Source: Anaeromyxobacter sp.
GTDB lineage: Bacteria > Myxococcota > Myxococcia > Myxococcales > Anaeromyxobacteraceae
Length of the DNA stretch: 64,000 nucleotides
Assembly: GCA_016718565.1 (NCBI GenBank)
Contig: JADKCZ010000018.1
Location: forward strand, 730,109-794,108
Direction: 5' to 3'
Program-made: the position numbers and the translations under genes
In this document: in pieces, positions 18,298-26,519 of the stretch
How the letters are laid out: each line of letters opens with the position of its first letter
Numbering within the stretch: the first letter of the stretch is position 1
Notes under the pieces: model-generated
Database searches by the model: none
Told to the model about the DNA's origin: nothing
The model's input: the letters and a program-made list of their open reading frames with translations, nothing else

Positions 18298-18994
18298 GGA
18301 GGCCGAGCCCGCGCAGCAGGAAGAGCGCGCCCATGAGCGCGATCACCAGGCCGCCGGCCCGGTAGAGGAGGCCGCGGGCCCGCTGCCCCACCAGGGCCCC
18401 GAAGGCGCCCAGCAGCAGCAGCCCGGGCAGCGTGGCCAGGCCGAAGGCCAGCGCCATGAGCAGGCCGGGCACCGGGCCGCCGGACGCGGCGGCGCCCAGG
18501 AAGACCGTCCAGGAGACGCCGCAGGGCAGCACGCCCAGCGCCAGGCCGAGCGGGTAGAGCCGCGAGGGGCCGCCCGCCAGCAGCGGTCGCACCAGCGCCA
18601 GCACGCGCCCCGAGGCGCGCGCCTCCAGGGTCCGCAGCGCCGCCGACACGCCGGCCGCGCCCAGGCCGAGCAGCAGCATGAGCAGCCCGGCCGCCACCGC
18701 CGCCACGTCGGCCAGCCCGGCCAGCCGCCCGGCCACGTTCACGAAGGCCCCGGTGGTCCCCATGACGGCGCCCAGCACGCCGTAGGTGGTGATCCGCCCG
18801 AGGTGGTAGGGCAGCTGCCCGGCCGCGGCGCGCAGCGGCCCCTGGCCTGGCCGGGCCGCCAGGCCGAAGGAGGCCACCAGCGGCCCGCACATGCCCAGGC
18901 AGTGGCTGAAGCTGGAGAGCAGGCCGGCGGCCGCGCTGGCCGCCACCTGGGCCGCCAGCGTGGCGGCGGCCGGATCGCTCACGCCCGCGCCCAC
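18284..18994 (-). CDS. SafE/UreH-like membrane protein of the cbb3 cluster
   Basis: 236 residues, about six membrane helices. It carries the family's Cys motifs SSFSHCLGMCGPLVASFGLA near the N-terminus and LGVLPCGVSWTVFLGAA in the middle. This DsbD/UreH-like group is regularly found between ccoH and ccoI and is thought to take part in metal delivery or maturation. The exact substrate is unknown. It starts 13 bp after ccoH and overlaps ccoI by 14 bp. Confidence 0.88.
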   Translation of the reverse strand: MGAGVSDPAAATLAAQVAASAAAGLLSSFSHCLGMCGPLVASFGLAARPGQGPLRAAAGQLPYHLGRITTYGVLGAVMGTTGAFVNVAGRLAGLADVAAVAAGLLMLLLGLGAAGVSAALRTLEARASGRVLALVRPLLAGGPSRLYPLGLALGVLPCGVSWTVFLGAAASGGPVPGLLMALAFGLATLPGLLLLGAFGALVGQRARGLLYRAGGLVIALMGALFLLRGLGLHVAL

Positions 18995-19007
18995 CGGCCC
19001 GGTCCGG

Positions 19008-19829
19008 TCACTGCCGCACCGCGAAGGGGAAGCGGGCGCTCTCCGGGGCCGCGCCCGGGGCCCGCACGGTCACGCTGGCCGTCCACCCGGTGGCGCCGGT
19101 GCTGCAGCGCACGAGCACCGCGGCGCCGCGGTAGCGCCCCGGCCCGGCCGGCTCCAGCACCACCCGGTTCTCGCCCATGTTCATCTCCTCCATGGCGAAG
19201 GCCACCTCCACGGTCGCCCCCTCCACCGGCGCGCCTCCCCGCCGCACCTCCACCACCACCGGCAGGTCCTGCAGCACCTTGAGCGAGCGGCCCAGGTCGA
19301 GGCTGAGCTCGAGCGGCCCGGCCGTGGCGCGGCAGGCTCCGGCGGCCAGCTGGCAGGCCGGCGCCTCCGCGCCCTCCACCCGCACCTGCTGCACCAGCCC
19401 CACCTCCAGGCCGCGGCCGGTGACGTCGAGCCGCACGTCCCAGAAGCCGGGCGCGGCGAAGCCCAGGTCGGCGCGGTAGCGGCCGTCGCCGATGGGCACG
19501 GCGGCGGCGCTGGCCTGGCCCCCGCCGCCGGCCGGCCGGGTGATGGCCACCCGGATGGTGGCGCCCTCCAGCGGGGCCCCGTCCTTGTCGCGCAGGGTGA
19601 AGCGCAGCACCTGCCCCCCCGGGCGCAGCCCCTCCCGGTCGAAGGTGGCGCGCAGCCCGAGCGGCGCGGCCAGGGCCCGGTCGCGGTCGTAGCGCAGGCC
19701 GTGCTCCAGGGAGGCGTCGGCCACCGCCTCCTCGCGCAGCCCGGCGCCGATCCAGAGGGTGGCGGCCACGCTGCCGAGGCCCACCGCGGTGACCACCACC
19801 AGCAGGACGGTGAGCGGCGAGATCTTCAT
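19008..19829 (-). CDS. ccoH: FixH/CcoH family cbb3 assembly protein, long form
   Basis: 273 residues from an ATG that overlaps the ccoG stop (TGATG). One N-terminal membrane helix (LTVLLVVVTAVGLGSVAATL) is followed by a long periplasmic part with two beta-sandwich-like repeats. The first contains RFTLRDKDGAPLEGATIRV and the second VVEVRRGGAPVEGATVEVAF. CcoH homologues are usually much shorter, so this looks like a FixH domain duplicated or joined to a second immunoglobulin-like module. The motif MEEMNMGENR carries several Met residues and could bind copper (inference). Confidence 0.85.
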   Translation of the reverse strand: MKISPLTVLLVVVTAVGLGSVAATLWIGAGLREEAVADASLEHGLRYDRDRALAAPLGLRATFDREGLRPGGQVLRFTLRDKDGAPLEGATIRVAITRPAGGGGQASAAAVPIGDGRYRADLGFAAPGFWDVRLDVTGRGLEVGLVQQVRVEGAEAPACQLAAGACRATAGPLELSLDLGRSLKVLQDLPVVVEVRRGGAPVEGATVEVAFAMEEMNMGENRVVLEPAGPGRYRGAAVLVRCSTGATGWTASVTVRAPGAAPESARFPFAVRQ

Positions 19830-21058
19830 CAGGGGCGCTCCGGGACGGCCAGCAGGAGCGGCGAGGTGCGGGTGACGGGGCGGGTCCCCTCCCCCGACGC
19901 CGCCGCGGTCAGGGCGCCGGTGGCGCGGCCGGGCGCGCCGCGGGCGTCCACCACCACCCGGAGGCGCTTGTGCTCGCCCGGCCCGAGCGCCACCTGGTCG
20001 GGGCGGGCCGACACCGTGAGCCCGGGCGCCGTCACCGAGAGCCGCACCGTCACCGCCCCGTGGGCCCGGTTCTCCACCGAGACGTCGAAGGCGTTGAGGG
20101 CCCGGCCGTCGGGCGCCAGGCGGGCGGCGAAGCCGCTGGCCGGCACCACCACCAGGTCCAGCGTGTCGCGCGAGGCGCCGTGGGCCGCCGCCGTGGTGGC
20201 GGCCAGCGACAGGAGCGTGCCGGCCGCCAGGGCCAGGGTGGCGGGCCGCAGCAGGCGGCGCGGCGTCCCGGGCTCCCCGAAGAAGTAGCCGATCAGGTCC
20301 GGCCTCCGCTTCAGCTTCAGCATGATGGGCCGGCAGGCGTCGATGCACTCGGCGCAGGCGATGCACTCCATCTGCAGGCCGTCGCGGATGTCGATGCCGG
20401 TGGGGCAGCAGCGCACGCAGGCGCCGCAGTCGACGCAGTCGGCGTCGCGCCCCTCGTCGTAGGCCACCACCAGCGTGGCCTTGTCGTAGAGCACCCCCTG
20501 GAGCTTGGCGTAGGGGCAGGCGGTGGCGCAGAAGCCGGCCCGCAGGAAGGCCAGGTCCAGGAAGAGGACGCCCGCCAGCACCAGCCAGGCGCCGGTGGCC
20601 ACCGGCCCGAGCTGCCAGGCCGCCAGGTCACCCAGGAACTCGAGGGGCGGCACGAAGTACCAGACCGTGGCGGCCCCGAAGACCAGCGAGACCAGGGCGG
20701 TCAGGGCGAAGCCGGCGGCGCGGCGCCAGGGGTGCGGGCGCTTGCCGGTGGAAGGCTGCACCAGGCGGGTCAGGTCGCCCAGGACGGTCTGCGGGCAGGA
20801 CCAGCCGCACCAGACCCGCCCGAAGGCGGCGGTCACCAGCAGGAAGAGGAAGGAGACGAAGATGGTGGCGGGCAGCAGGACGAAGAACTCGTTCATCGCC
20901 AGCGCCGCGCCGAAGACGTGCAGCGTCAGGGTGGGCACGTCGAAGCGGGCCGCGCTCTCGCCGCCCACGCGGATGAAGGGCAGCGCCAGGAAGAGAATCG
21001 CCTGGGCTGCCCCCGCCGCACGCCGCCACCGCTGGATGGTGCCGCTACCCGTCGTCAT
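19829..21058 (-). CDS. ccoG: CcoG/FixG polyferredoxin
   Basis: 409 residues from the ATG at 21058, inside the last codons of the upstream micro-gene (14-bp overlap). An upstream in-frame start would overlap it further and is less likely. Membrane helices carry CGWSCPQT and CATACPYAKLQG. Two ferredoxin-type clusters follow (CVDCGACVRCCP and CIACAECIDAC), then an Ig-like C-terminal domain. CcoG is implicated in copper reduction for cbb3 assembly in other bacteria. Confidence 0.94.
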   Translation of the reverse strand: MTTGSGTIQRWRRAAGAAQAILFLALPFIRVGGESAARFDVPTLTLHVFGAALAMNEFFVLLPATIFVSFLFLLVTAAFGRVWCGWSCPQTVLGDLTRLVQPSTGKRPHPWRRAAGFALTALVSLVFGAATVWYFVPPLEFLGDLAAWQLGPVATGAWLVLAGVLFLDLAFLRAGFCATACPYAKLQGVLYDKATLVVAYDEGRDADCVDCGACVRCCPTGIDIRDGLQMECIACAECIDACRPIMLKLKRRPDLIGYFFGEPGTPRRLLRPATLALAAGTLLSLAATTAAAHGASRDTLDLVVVPASGFAARLAPDGRALNAFDVSVENRAHGAVTVRLSVTAPGLTVSARPDQVALGPGEHKRLRVVVDARGAPGRATGALTAAASGEGTRPVTRTSPLLLAVPERP

Positions 21059-21185
21059 CGAGCATCTTGTACTTCGCCTGCTCACCCTGGTCGCGCCGCT
21101 TGCGGGAGTAGAGGAAGATCCAGATGCCGACCAGGACCACCACCAGGGTGGACCCGAAGAGCAGGTAGAAGGTGTCCGGCGCCAT
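21045..21185 (-). CDS. 46-residue single-helix protein, CcoQ/CcoS-like
   Basis: The ATG at 21185 gives MAPDTFYLLFGSTLVVVLVG, then IWIFLYSRKRRDQGEQAKYK, then MLDDDG and a stop. There is one membrane helix, a basic turn, and a C-terminal KYKMLDDDG that echoes the CcoS tail KYRMLDDD in the same operon. Its place after the oxidase subunits and before ccoG is the usual ccoQ position. It is too short for routine gene callers. CcoQ (complex stability) or a second CcoS-like factor are the two readings. Confidence 0.85.
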   Translation of the reverse strand: MAPDTFYLLFGSTLVVVLVGIWIFLYSRKRRDQGEQAKYKMLDDDG

Positions 21186-21196
21186 CGTTCCCCGGA

Positions 21197-21484
21197 TCAG
21201 GACTTACTGCGGCGCTGCATCAGGAACAACCCGATCGCGGCCGCCGTGGGCAGGGCCGTGAAGAGGATGGTCATGAAGACGTTGCCGCCCACCTCAGCGG
21301 AGACGGCCTCCAGCTCGCCGGCCTGCGTCCAGCCGGTGGTCCAGGGCGAGTACATGTAGAGGTAGTAGACGCCCCAGGCGATCAAGCCGAAGAAGAGCAC
21401 CAGCCAGCCGGTGGGCAGGACGTTGGCGGTCTCCTTGGCCTCCATGGCCTCGGCGGTGTCGGGGAGCTCGGTCTCGGTGGTCAC
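21197..21484 (-). CDS. Haem-less CcoP N-terminal domain protein
   Basis: 95 residues from a GTG at 21484 overlapping the ccoO stop (GTGA). NVLPTGWLVLFFGLIAWGVY and YLYMYSPWTTGWTQAGEL match the FixP/CcoP N-terminal membrane region. A second helix follows at about residues 69-89. There is no CxxCH motif. A normal CcoP continues here into two cytochrome c domains; these are missing, and one c-type domain is instead fused to CcoO. This looks like the CcoP membrane anchor kept as a separate subunit. Confidence 0.85.
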   Translation of the reverse strand: MTTETELPDTAEAMEAKETANVLPTGWLVLFFGLIAWGVYYLYMYSPWTTGWTQAGELEAVSAEVGGNVFMTILFTALPTAAAIGLFLMQRRSKS

Positions 21485-22449
21485 TTGGCGTCCTCCTCGA
21501 GCTGCTCGTGGGCCTTGTGGGCCCGCAGCCAGGCGATGATCGACCAGACGTCGTCCTTGGAGAGCTGGCCGCCGAAGGCGGTCATGCCGCCGTCCTTGGC
21601 GCCGGGCCGGCCCAGGCTGGGCTTGGCGTCGGAGCCGTTCTGGATGAGGGCCAGGTAGGCGGCGTCCGGCATGTCGCCGTCCACCTCCAGGAAGCGCTCG
21701 TCCATCAGGCTGGGCGCCACGCCCTCGACCCCCTCGCCCTCCTCGCCGTGGCATACGGCGCAGTTGTCCTCGTACAGGTGCTTGCCCTTCTTCTTGGCGG
21801 CCTTGTCGGCGGCCAGCGGGTTCACCTCGGCCAGGTCCACCGTGCCGGCCTTGCGCCGCGACACGGCGGTGCCGAGCTGCTGCATGTAGGCCACCAGCGC
21901 GTCCAGCTCGTCCTTGCCGGCCAGCTCGGCCTTGATGGCGGCCGCGTCCGGCGCGAGCTCGGGGTGCATGAAGGCCAGCGCCGCCATGTGGCTGGTCACC
22001 TCCTCGGCGTCCAGCATCCGGCCCTTGAGCCAGCCGTAGGACGGCATGTTGGAGCGGGCGAAGAAGGCCTGCGGGTTGGCAAAGTGGTCGTGCTGCCACT
22101 TGTCGGGCCGCAGCCCGCCCTCGCGGCCGAGGTCCGGCCCGGTGCGCTTCGAGCCCCACAGGAAGGGGTGCTCGTAGGCGAACTCGCCGGCCTTGGAGAA
22201 GTCGCCGTAGCGCGCCACCTCGCTGGGCAGGGGGCGGATCATCTGGGTGTGGCAGCCCACGCAGCCCTCTCGCTGGTAGACGTCACGCCCGGCCAGCTGC
22301 AGCGCCGTGATGGGCTTGAGGGAGTCGAGCTTCGGGTGCATGTCGGCCCGGAGCATCGGATACGCCATGGTCACCACCGATCCGATCAGGATCGCGACGG
22401 TGGCCATGACCGCAAAGGTGATGGGGTTCTTGTAGATCGCGCCGGCCAT
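21481..22449 (-). CDS. ccoO: cbb3 oxidase subunit II fused to a second cytochrome c domain
   Basis: 322 residues; CcoO alone is usually about 200-240. The first part is a standard CcoO: an N-terminal anchor helix, CVGCH (Cys63-His67), and the conserved region MIRPLPSEVARYGDFSKAGE with GSKRTGPDLGREG. A Lys-rich linker (KAAKKKGKHLYEDN) leads into a second c-type domain with CAVCH (His234), and DVWSIIAWLRAHK at the end is typical of CcoP cytochromes. The protein therefore carries two haems c. It starts 15 bp after ccoN. Confidence 0.92.
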   Translation of the reverse strand: MAGAIYKNPITFAVMATVAILIGSVVTMAYPMLRADMHPKLDSLKPITALQLAGRDVYQREGCVGCHTQMIRPLPSEVARYGDFSKAGEFAYEHPFLWGSKRTGPDLGREGGLRPDKWQHDHFANPQAFFARSNMPSYGWLKGRMLDAEEVTSHMAALAFMHPELAPDAAAIKAELAGKDELDALVAYMQQLGTAVSRRKAGTVDLAEVNPLAADKAAKKKGKHLYEDNCAVCHGEEGEGVEGVAPSLMDERFLEVDGDMPDAAYLALIQNGSDAKPSLGRPGAKDGGMTAFGGQLSKDDVWSIIAWLRAHKAHEQLEEDAK

Positions 22450-22464
22450 GGTGGTCGCCCCTCG

Positions 22465-23871
22465 CTACGCCGCCACCGAGGGGGAGGCCTGCAGCGCCCT
22501 CCCCTTCCGGATGGTCATGAGCACGTTGTAGATGAAGAAGAGCATGCCGACGGTGAAGATCAGCCCGGCCAGCGTGCGGGTGTGCCAGTACGGGTAGTTC
22601 TTCACCAGCGACTCGACGAAGGTGTACTTGAGCGTGCCGTCGGCGTTGGTGGCCTTCCACATGGCGCCCTGCTGGATGCCGGTGATCCACATGGTCACCG
22701 AGAAGAGCAGCTGCCCCACCAGCACCAGCCAGAAGTGCACGTTGGCCACCTTCTCCGAGTAGATGGTGGTCCCGTGGATCTTGGGGATGACGTAGTAGAT
22801 GGAGGCGCAGGCGGTCAGCGTCACCCAGCCCATGGTCCCCATGTGCACGTGGCCGGGGAGCCAGTCGGTGGCGTGGATGAGCTGCGACACCACCCGGATG
22901 GCCTGGGTCGGGCCCTGCACCGTCTGCAGCCCGTAGAAGGTGATGGCCAGGATGAAGAACTTGGTGAGGTAGTTGGTCCGCATCTTCGACCAGTCCGCCC
23001 CCACCGTGTAGTAGCCGTTGATGACCGAGCCCCACGACGGCGCGATGAGGAACAGGGTGAAGACGATGGCCAGCGTCTGGATCCAGTCCGGCACCGGCGA
23101 GTAGACCAGGTGGTGCGCGCCGGTCCACAGGTAGCCGAAGACCAGCGACCAGAAGGCCAGGATGGAGAGCCGGTGGCTGAAGAGCGGCAGCCCCAGCGCC
23201 TTGGGCATGAAGTAGAAGAACATGGCCAGGAACGGGGTGGTGAAGAGGAAGCCCACCGCGTTGTGGCCGTACCACCACTGCACGTTGGCGGAGTTCACGC
23301 CGGAGAAGAGGTGGTAGCTCTTGAAGAGGCCAGCCGGGATGGAGAGGTTGTTGACGATGTACAGCACCGCGATGGCGATGACGGTCGCGATGGTGTACCA
23401 GAGCGACACGTACATCTGCGCGTCCTTGCGCTTGAGGATGGTCGCGAAGACGTTGACGGCGAACATCACCCACAGGATGACCACGCCGATGTCGAGCGGC
23501 CACTCCAGCTCGGCGTACTCGTTCGACTGGGTCATGCCGGCGAAGAGCGACAGCGCCGCCAGCGCGATGGCCACGTTGAAGATCCAGAGCTGCGCCCTGG
23601 CCAGCTTGGGGAACACCAGCGGGCGGCCCGAGAGCCGCATCACCACGTAGTAGAGCAGCCCGAAGACCACGCCCACGCCCAGGCCGAAGGCCAGGCCGTT
23701 GGTGTGGACGACGCGGAGCCGGCCGTAGGTGAAGAACGGGGCGAAGTTGGCGCTGGGCATCCAGAGCTGGACCGAGATGAGGAGCCCGACGAGGATCCCC
23801 ACGACGCCCCAGAAGATGGCCGAGAGGATGAACCCCTGGACCGTCTGGTTGTCGTACCGATAGTCATTCAT
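22465..23871 (-). CDS. ccoN: cbb3 oxidase catalytic subunit I
   Basis: 468 residues with about 12 membrane helices. It reduces O2 to water at the haem b3-CuB site with high O2 affinity. The histidine ligands are visible in VVHTNGLAFG, WWYGHNAVGF, TGAHHLVYS and LPGHVHMGTMGWV. GGGAGGG upstream of the ATG is the ribosome site. It is the first gene of the operon, preceded by an unusually A+T-rich leader. Confidence 0.97.
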   Translation of the reverse strand: MNDYRYDNQTVQGFILSAIFWGVVGILVGLLISVQLWMPSANFAPFFTYGRLRVVHTNGLAFGLGVGVVFGLLYYVVMRLSGRPLVFPKLARAQLWIFNVAIALAALSLFAGMTQSNEYAELEWPLDIGVVILWVMFAVNVFATILKRKDAQMYVSLWYTIATVIAIAVLYIVNNLSIPAGLFKSYHLFSGVNSANVQWWYGHNAVGFLFTTPFLAMFFYFMPKALGLPLFSHRLSILAFWSLVFGYLWTGAHHLVYSPVPDWIQTLAIVFTLFLIAPSWGSVINGYYTVGADWSKMRTNYLTKFFILAITFYGLQTVQGPTQAIRVVSQLIHATDWLPGHVHMGTMGWVTLTACASIYYVIPKIHGTTIYSEKVANVHFWLVLVGQLLFSVTMWITGIQQGAMWKATNADGTLKYTFVESLVKNYPYWHTRTLAGLIFTVGMLFFIYNVLMTIRKGRALQASPSVAA

Positions 23872-24182
23872 GGACCGCTGCCCTCCCTGGCAACGCGGGA
23901 AAATGATCGCGCGCAACCATACATGAAGGTGGTTTTGAGAAGGTATTGATTTCGTTGAGGGAACCATTTGCTGCATGACACAATGCCGCACCTGGCGCGG
24001 CGCAATTCTGGGCGAAAAGATTGCGTCGGCGGGGGTCAAGCAAGGTCGGCCGCTTGCGCGGTTCACTTGATCCGTCAGGCAGGTCCCGGCCGGCCGGGGT
24101 GACCCGAGATCGCGGGACACGCCAGCCTGGCCGCCGCCGGGGGCAGGCCCGGGACTCCGGCGCGGGGCCCCCGCGCCGCGGG
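23872..24182 (-). promoter_or_regulatory. ccoN upstream region
   Basis: 311 bp without a gene. The part from about 23890 to 24030 is clearly richer in A+T than its surroundings, as expected for a regulated promoter. I see a TTGAT half-site at 23946-23950 but no convincing FNR-type dyad, and TATGGT is a possible -10. The remaining part toward 24182 lies downstream of the oxidoreductase gene and shows nothing assignable. Confidence 0.45.
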
Positions 24183-26186
24183 TCAGGCGCGCCGCACGTC
24201 GATGCGGTTGTCGTAGAAGGTCGAGCCGCCCGCCTCGTCGGTGAGCCGCTGCGAGGTGAGCGCGTTGACGTTGCGCCCGCCCTCGGTGTCGCGGCACCAG
24301 TGCACGCCCTCCACCACCGCCAGGCCCGCCGGGATGGCGTCCGAGATCTCCACCCGCAGCGGCACCTCGCCGAGCTCGTTCCAGGCCACCGCCCGCTGGC
24401 CGTCGGCCAGGCCGCGCGCCGCCGCGTCGGCCGGCGAGAGGCGCACCCGCAGCGGGCCGCGCCGGTCGGCCAGGTCGTCCCGGTCCATGAAGGTGGAGTT
24501 GAGCGAGTACAGGGCCGGCGCCGTCTGCAGCCGGAGCGGCAGGCCACCCGACTCGGTGTGGGTGGGCAGCCAGCGCGGCAGCGGCTCGGGGTGGCGCGGG
24601 TTGAGGATCTCCACCTTGCCGGAGGGGGTGCGCCAGCGAGGCCCGGCCGGGCGGGTCAGCTTCACCGGCTGGCCGGCGTCGAGGGCGGCCCGGTCGAGCC
24701 CCTCGCGCCACGGTGAGGGGACCGCCAGGAGCTGGTCCACCACCTCGTCGGCGCTCCAGCACCAGGGCGCGCCGGACAGCCCCATGGCGGCGGCCAGGCG
24801 CCGGAAGAGCTCCCAGTTCGGCAGCGCCTCGCCGGGCGGCTCCACCGCCGGGCGGGCCCGCTGCAGCACGTAGTGGCCGTAGGCGCGGTAGAGGTCGGCG
24901 TGCTCCAGCGAGGTGGTGGCCGGCAGCAGCACGTCGGCGAAGCGGGCCGTGTCCGTCAGGAAGCGCTCGTGCACCACGGTGAAGAGGTCCGGGCGGGCCA
25001 GGCCGCGCAGCACGGCGTTCTGGTCGGGAGCCACCGCCGCCGGGTTGGTGGCGTAGACCACCAGCGCCTGCACCGGCGGGTCGGCGAGCTCGTTGAGGGC
25101 CTGCCCCAGCTGGTTCATGTTGACGAGGCGGGTCGGCCCGGGCTGCAGGTCCGGGCGCTGCAGGAGGCGGGCGTCGAGCGCCTGGCCGGAGGCGGCGTCC
25201 CCCAGGCAGCCGCCGCCCGGCTTGGACCAGCACCCGGCCACCGCCGCCAGGCAGACGATGGAGCGGATCGACATGGCCCCGTTGCCGTAGCGGGTCAGCC
25301 CCTCGCCCATGCGGAGGAAGGGGGCGCGCGCCGCGCCGAGGGCGCGCGCCAGCTCGAGCAGGGTGGCCTCGGGCAGGCCGGTCAGCGCCGCGGTGCGGGC
25401 CGGACCGTGGGCCGGCAGCACCGACCGCTTCAGCTCCGGCCAGCCCACCGCCTCGGACGCCAGGAAGGCCTCGGCCGCCAGCCCCTCGCGCGCCAGCAGG
25501 TGGATGAGCCCCAGGGCCAGCGCGCCGTCCGAGCCCGGCCGCACCAGGATGGTCCGGTCGGCCACCGCCGAGGTGGCGGTGTGGTGGGTGTCCACCAGCC
25601 AGATCTCGGCGCCGCGCCGCCGGGCCTCCTTCACCACCGCCAGGAAGTGCAGGTTGGTGGCCACCGTGTTGGTGCCCCACAGCACGATCAGGCTGGCCTC
25701 GGCGGCCGCCTCCGGGTCCGGCCCGGGCGTCGAGCCCAGGATGGCCTGGAAGCCGGCGTCCTTGGCCGGGGAGCAGATGGTGCGCGCCAGGCGCGAGGCG
25801 CCCAGCGCGTGGAAGAAGGCGTGGCCGGCGTTCTTCTGCACCACGCCCATGGTGCCGGCGTAGCTGTACGGCAGGATGGCCTGGGCCCCGTGCTCGGCGG
25901 TCACCTGGCGCAGCCGCTCGGCCACCAGGGAGAGCGCCTCGTCCCAGCTCACCCGGCGGAACTGGCCGGCGCCCTTGGGGCCGGTGCGCACCTGCGGGAA
26001 GAGGAGCCGGTCCGGGTGGTTCACCGTCCGCTCGTAGTGGACCATCTTGGGGCAGAGCGAGCCGCGCGAGTAGGCATGGTCCGGGTTGCCGCGCACCGCG
26101 ACCACCCGCCCGTCCTCCACCTCGGCGAGGAGGCCGCAGGAGTCCGGGCAGTCGTACGGGCAGGTGGAGGCGTGGGTGGTGCGCAT
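24183..26186 (-). CDS. Molybdopterin (Mo-bisMGD) oxidoreductase
   Basis: 667 residues from the ATG at 26186. The frame is open further upstream, but that extension is the translated repeat tract. The N-terminal [4Fe-4S] motif is CPYDCPDSC followed by GSLCPKMVHYE, as in DMSO-reductase family enzymes. The cofactor-binding landmarks VLWGTNTVATNLHFL and the C-terminal Asp/Asn-rich domain (NSTFMDRDDLADRRGPLRVR) are present. There is no Tat signal, so it is probably cytoplasmic. No partner electron-transfer subunit is adjacent. The substrate is not readable from sequence. Confidence 0.9.
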   Translation of the reverse strand: MRTTHASTCPYDCPDSCGLLAEVEDGRVVAVRGNPDHAYSRGSLCPKMVHYERTVNHPDRLLFPQVRTGPKGAGQFRRVSWDEALSLVAERLRQVTAEHGAQAILPYSYAGTMGVVQKNAGHAFFHALGASRLARTICSPAKDAGFQAILGSTPGPDPEAAAEASLIVLWGTNTVATNLHFLAVVKEARRRGAEIWLVDTHHTATSAVADRTILVRPGSDGALALGLIHLLAREGLAAEAFLASEAVGWPELKRSVLPAHGPARTAALTGLPEATLLELARALGAARAPFLRMGEGLTRYGNGAMSIRSIVCLAAVAGCWSKPGGGCLGDAASGQALDARLLQRPDLQPGPTRLVNMNQLGQALNELADPPVQALVVYATNPAAVAPDQNAVLRGLARPDLFTVVHERFLTDTARFADVLLPATTSLEHADLYRAYGHYVLQRARPAVEPPGEALPNWELFRRLAAAMGLSGAPWCWSADEVVDQLLAVPSPWREGLDRAALDAGQPVKLTRPAGPRWRTPSGKVEILNPRHPEPLPRWLPTHTESGGLPLRLQTAPALYSLNSTFMDRDDLADRRGPLRVRLSPADAAARGLADGQRAVAWNELGEVPLRVEISDAIPAGLAVVEGVHWCRDTEGGRNVNALTSQRLTDEAGGSTFYDNRIDVRRA

Positions 26187-26275
26187 GGGGGCGCGACTGT
26201 AGCGCCGCAGGCGTCCCGCGTTCCACAGGTGAGGGGCGATGTTCCCGAGCTCGAACCCGATCTCGACCCGGGCGG

Positions 26276-26322
26276 CCCCCTCACCCCGGCCCTCTCCCCC
26301 ACGGAGTGGGGGAGAGGGTGAG
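26276..26322. repeat. REP-like palindrome, copy 1
   Basis: The 19-nt head CCCCCTCACCCCGGCCCTC (26276-26294) runs into a perfect 13-bp hairpin (26290-26302 with 26306-26318, loop GGA). The identical head recurs at 62124-62142, and a related hairpin lies at 39452-39490. These look like dispersed extragenic palindromes. Confidence 0.8.
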
Positions 26323-26333
26323 CAGACCAACTC

Positions 26334-26477
<144 letters not shown>

Positions 26478-26519
26478 CACGTTGACCCCCTCCTCGCCCG
26501 CGTGGTTGGCTCGCGCCGC

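Noticed and set aside
23940..23965. FNR/ANR-type box upstream of ccoN (TTGAT then TTGAG)
   Set aside because: The two halves are not a dyad; only one half matches the TTGAT-N4-ATCAA consensus.
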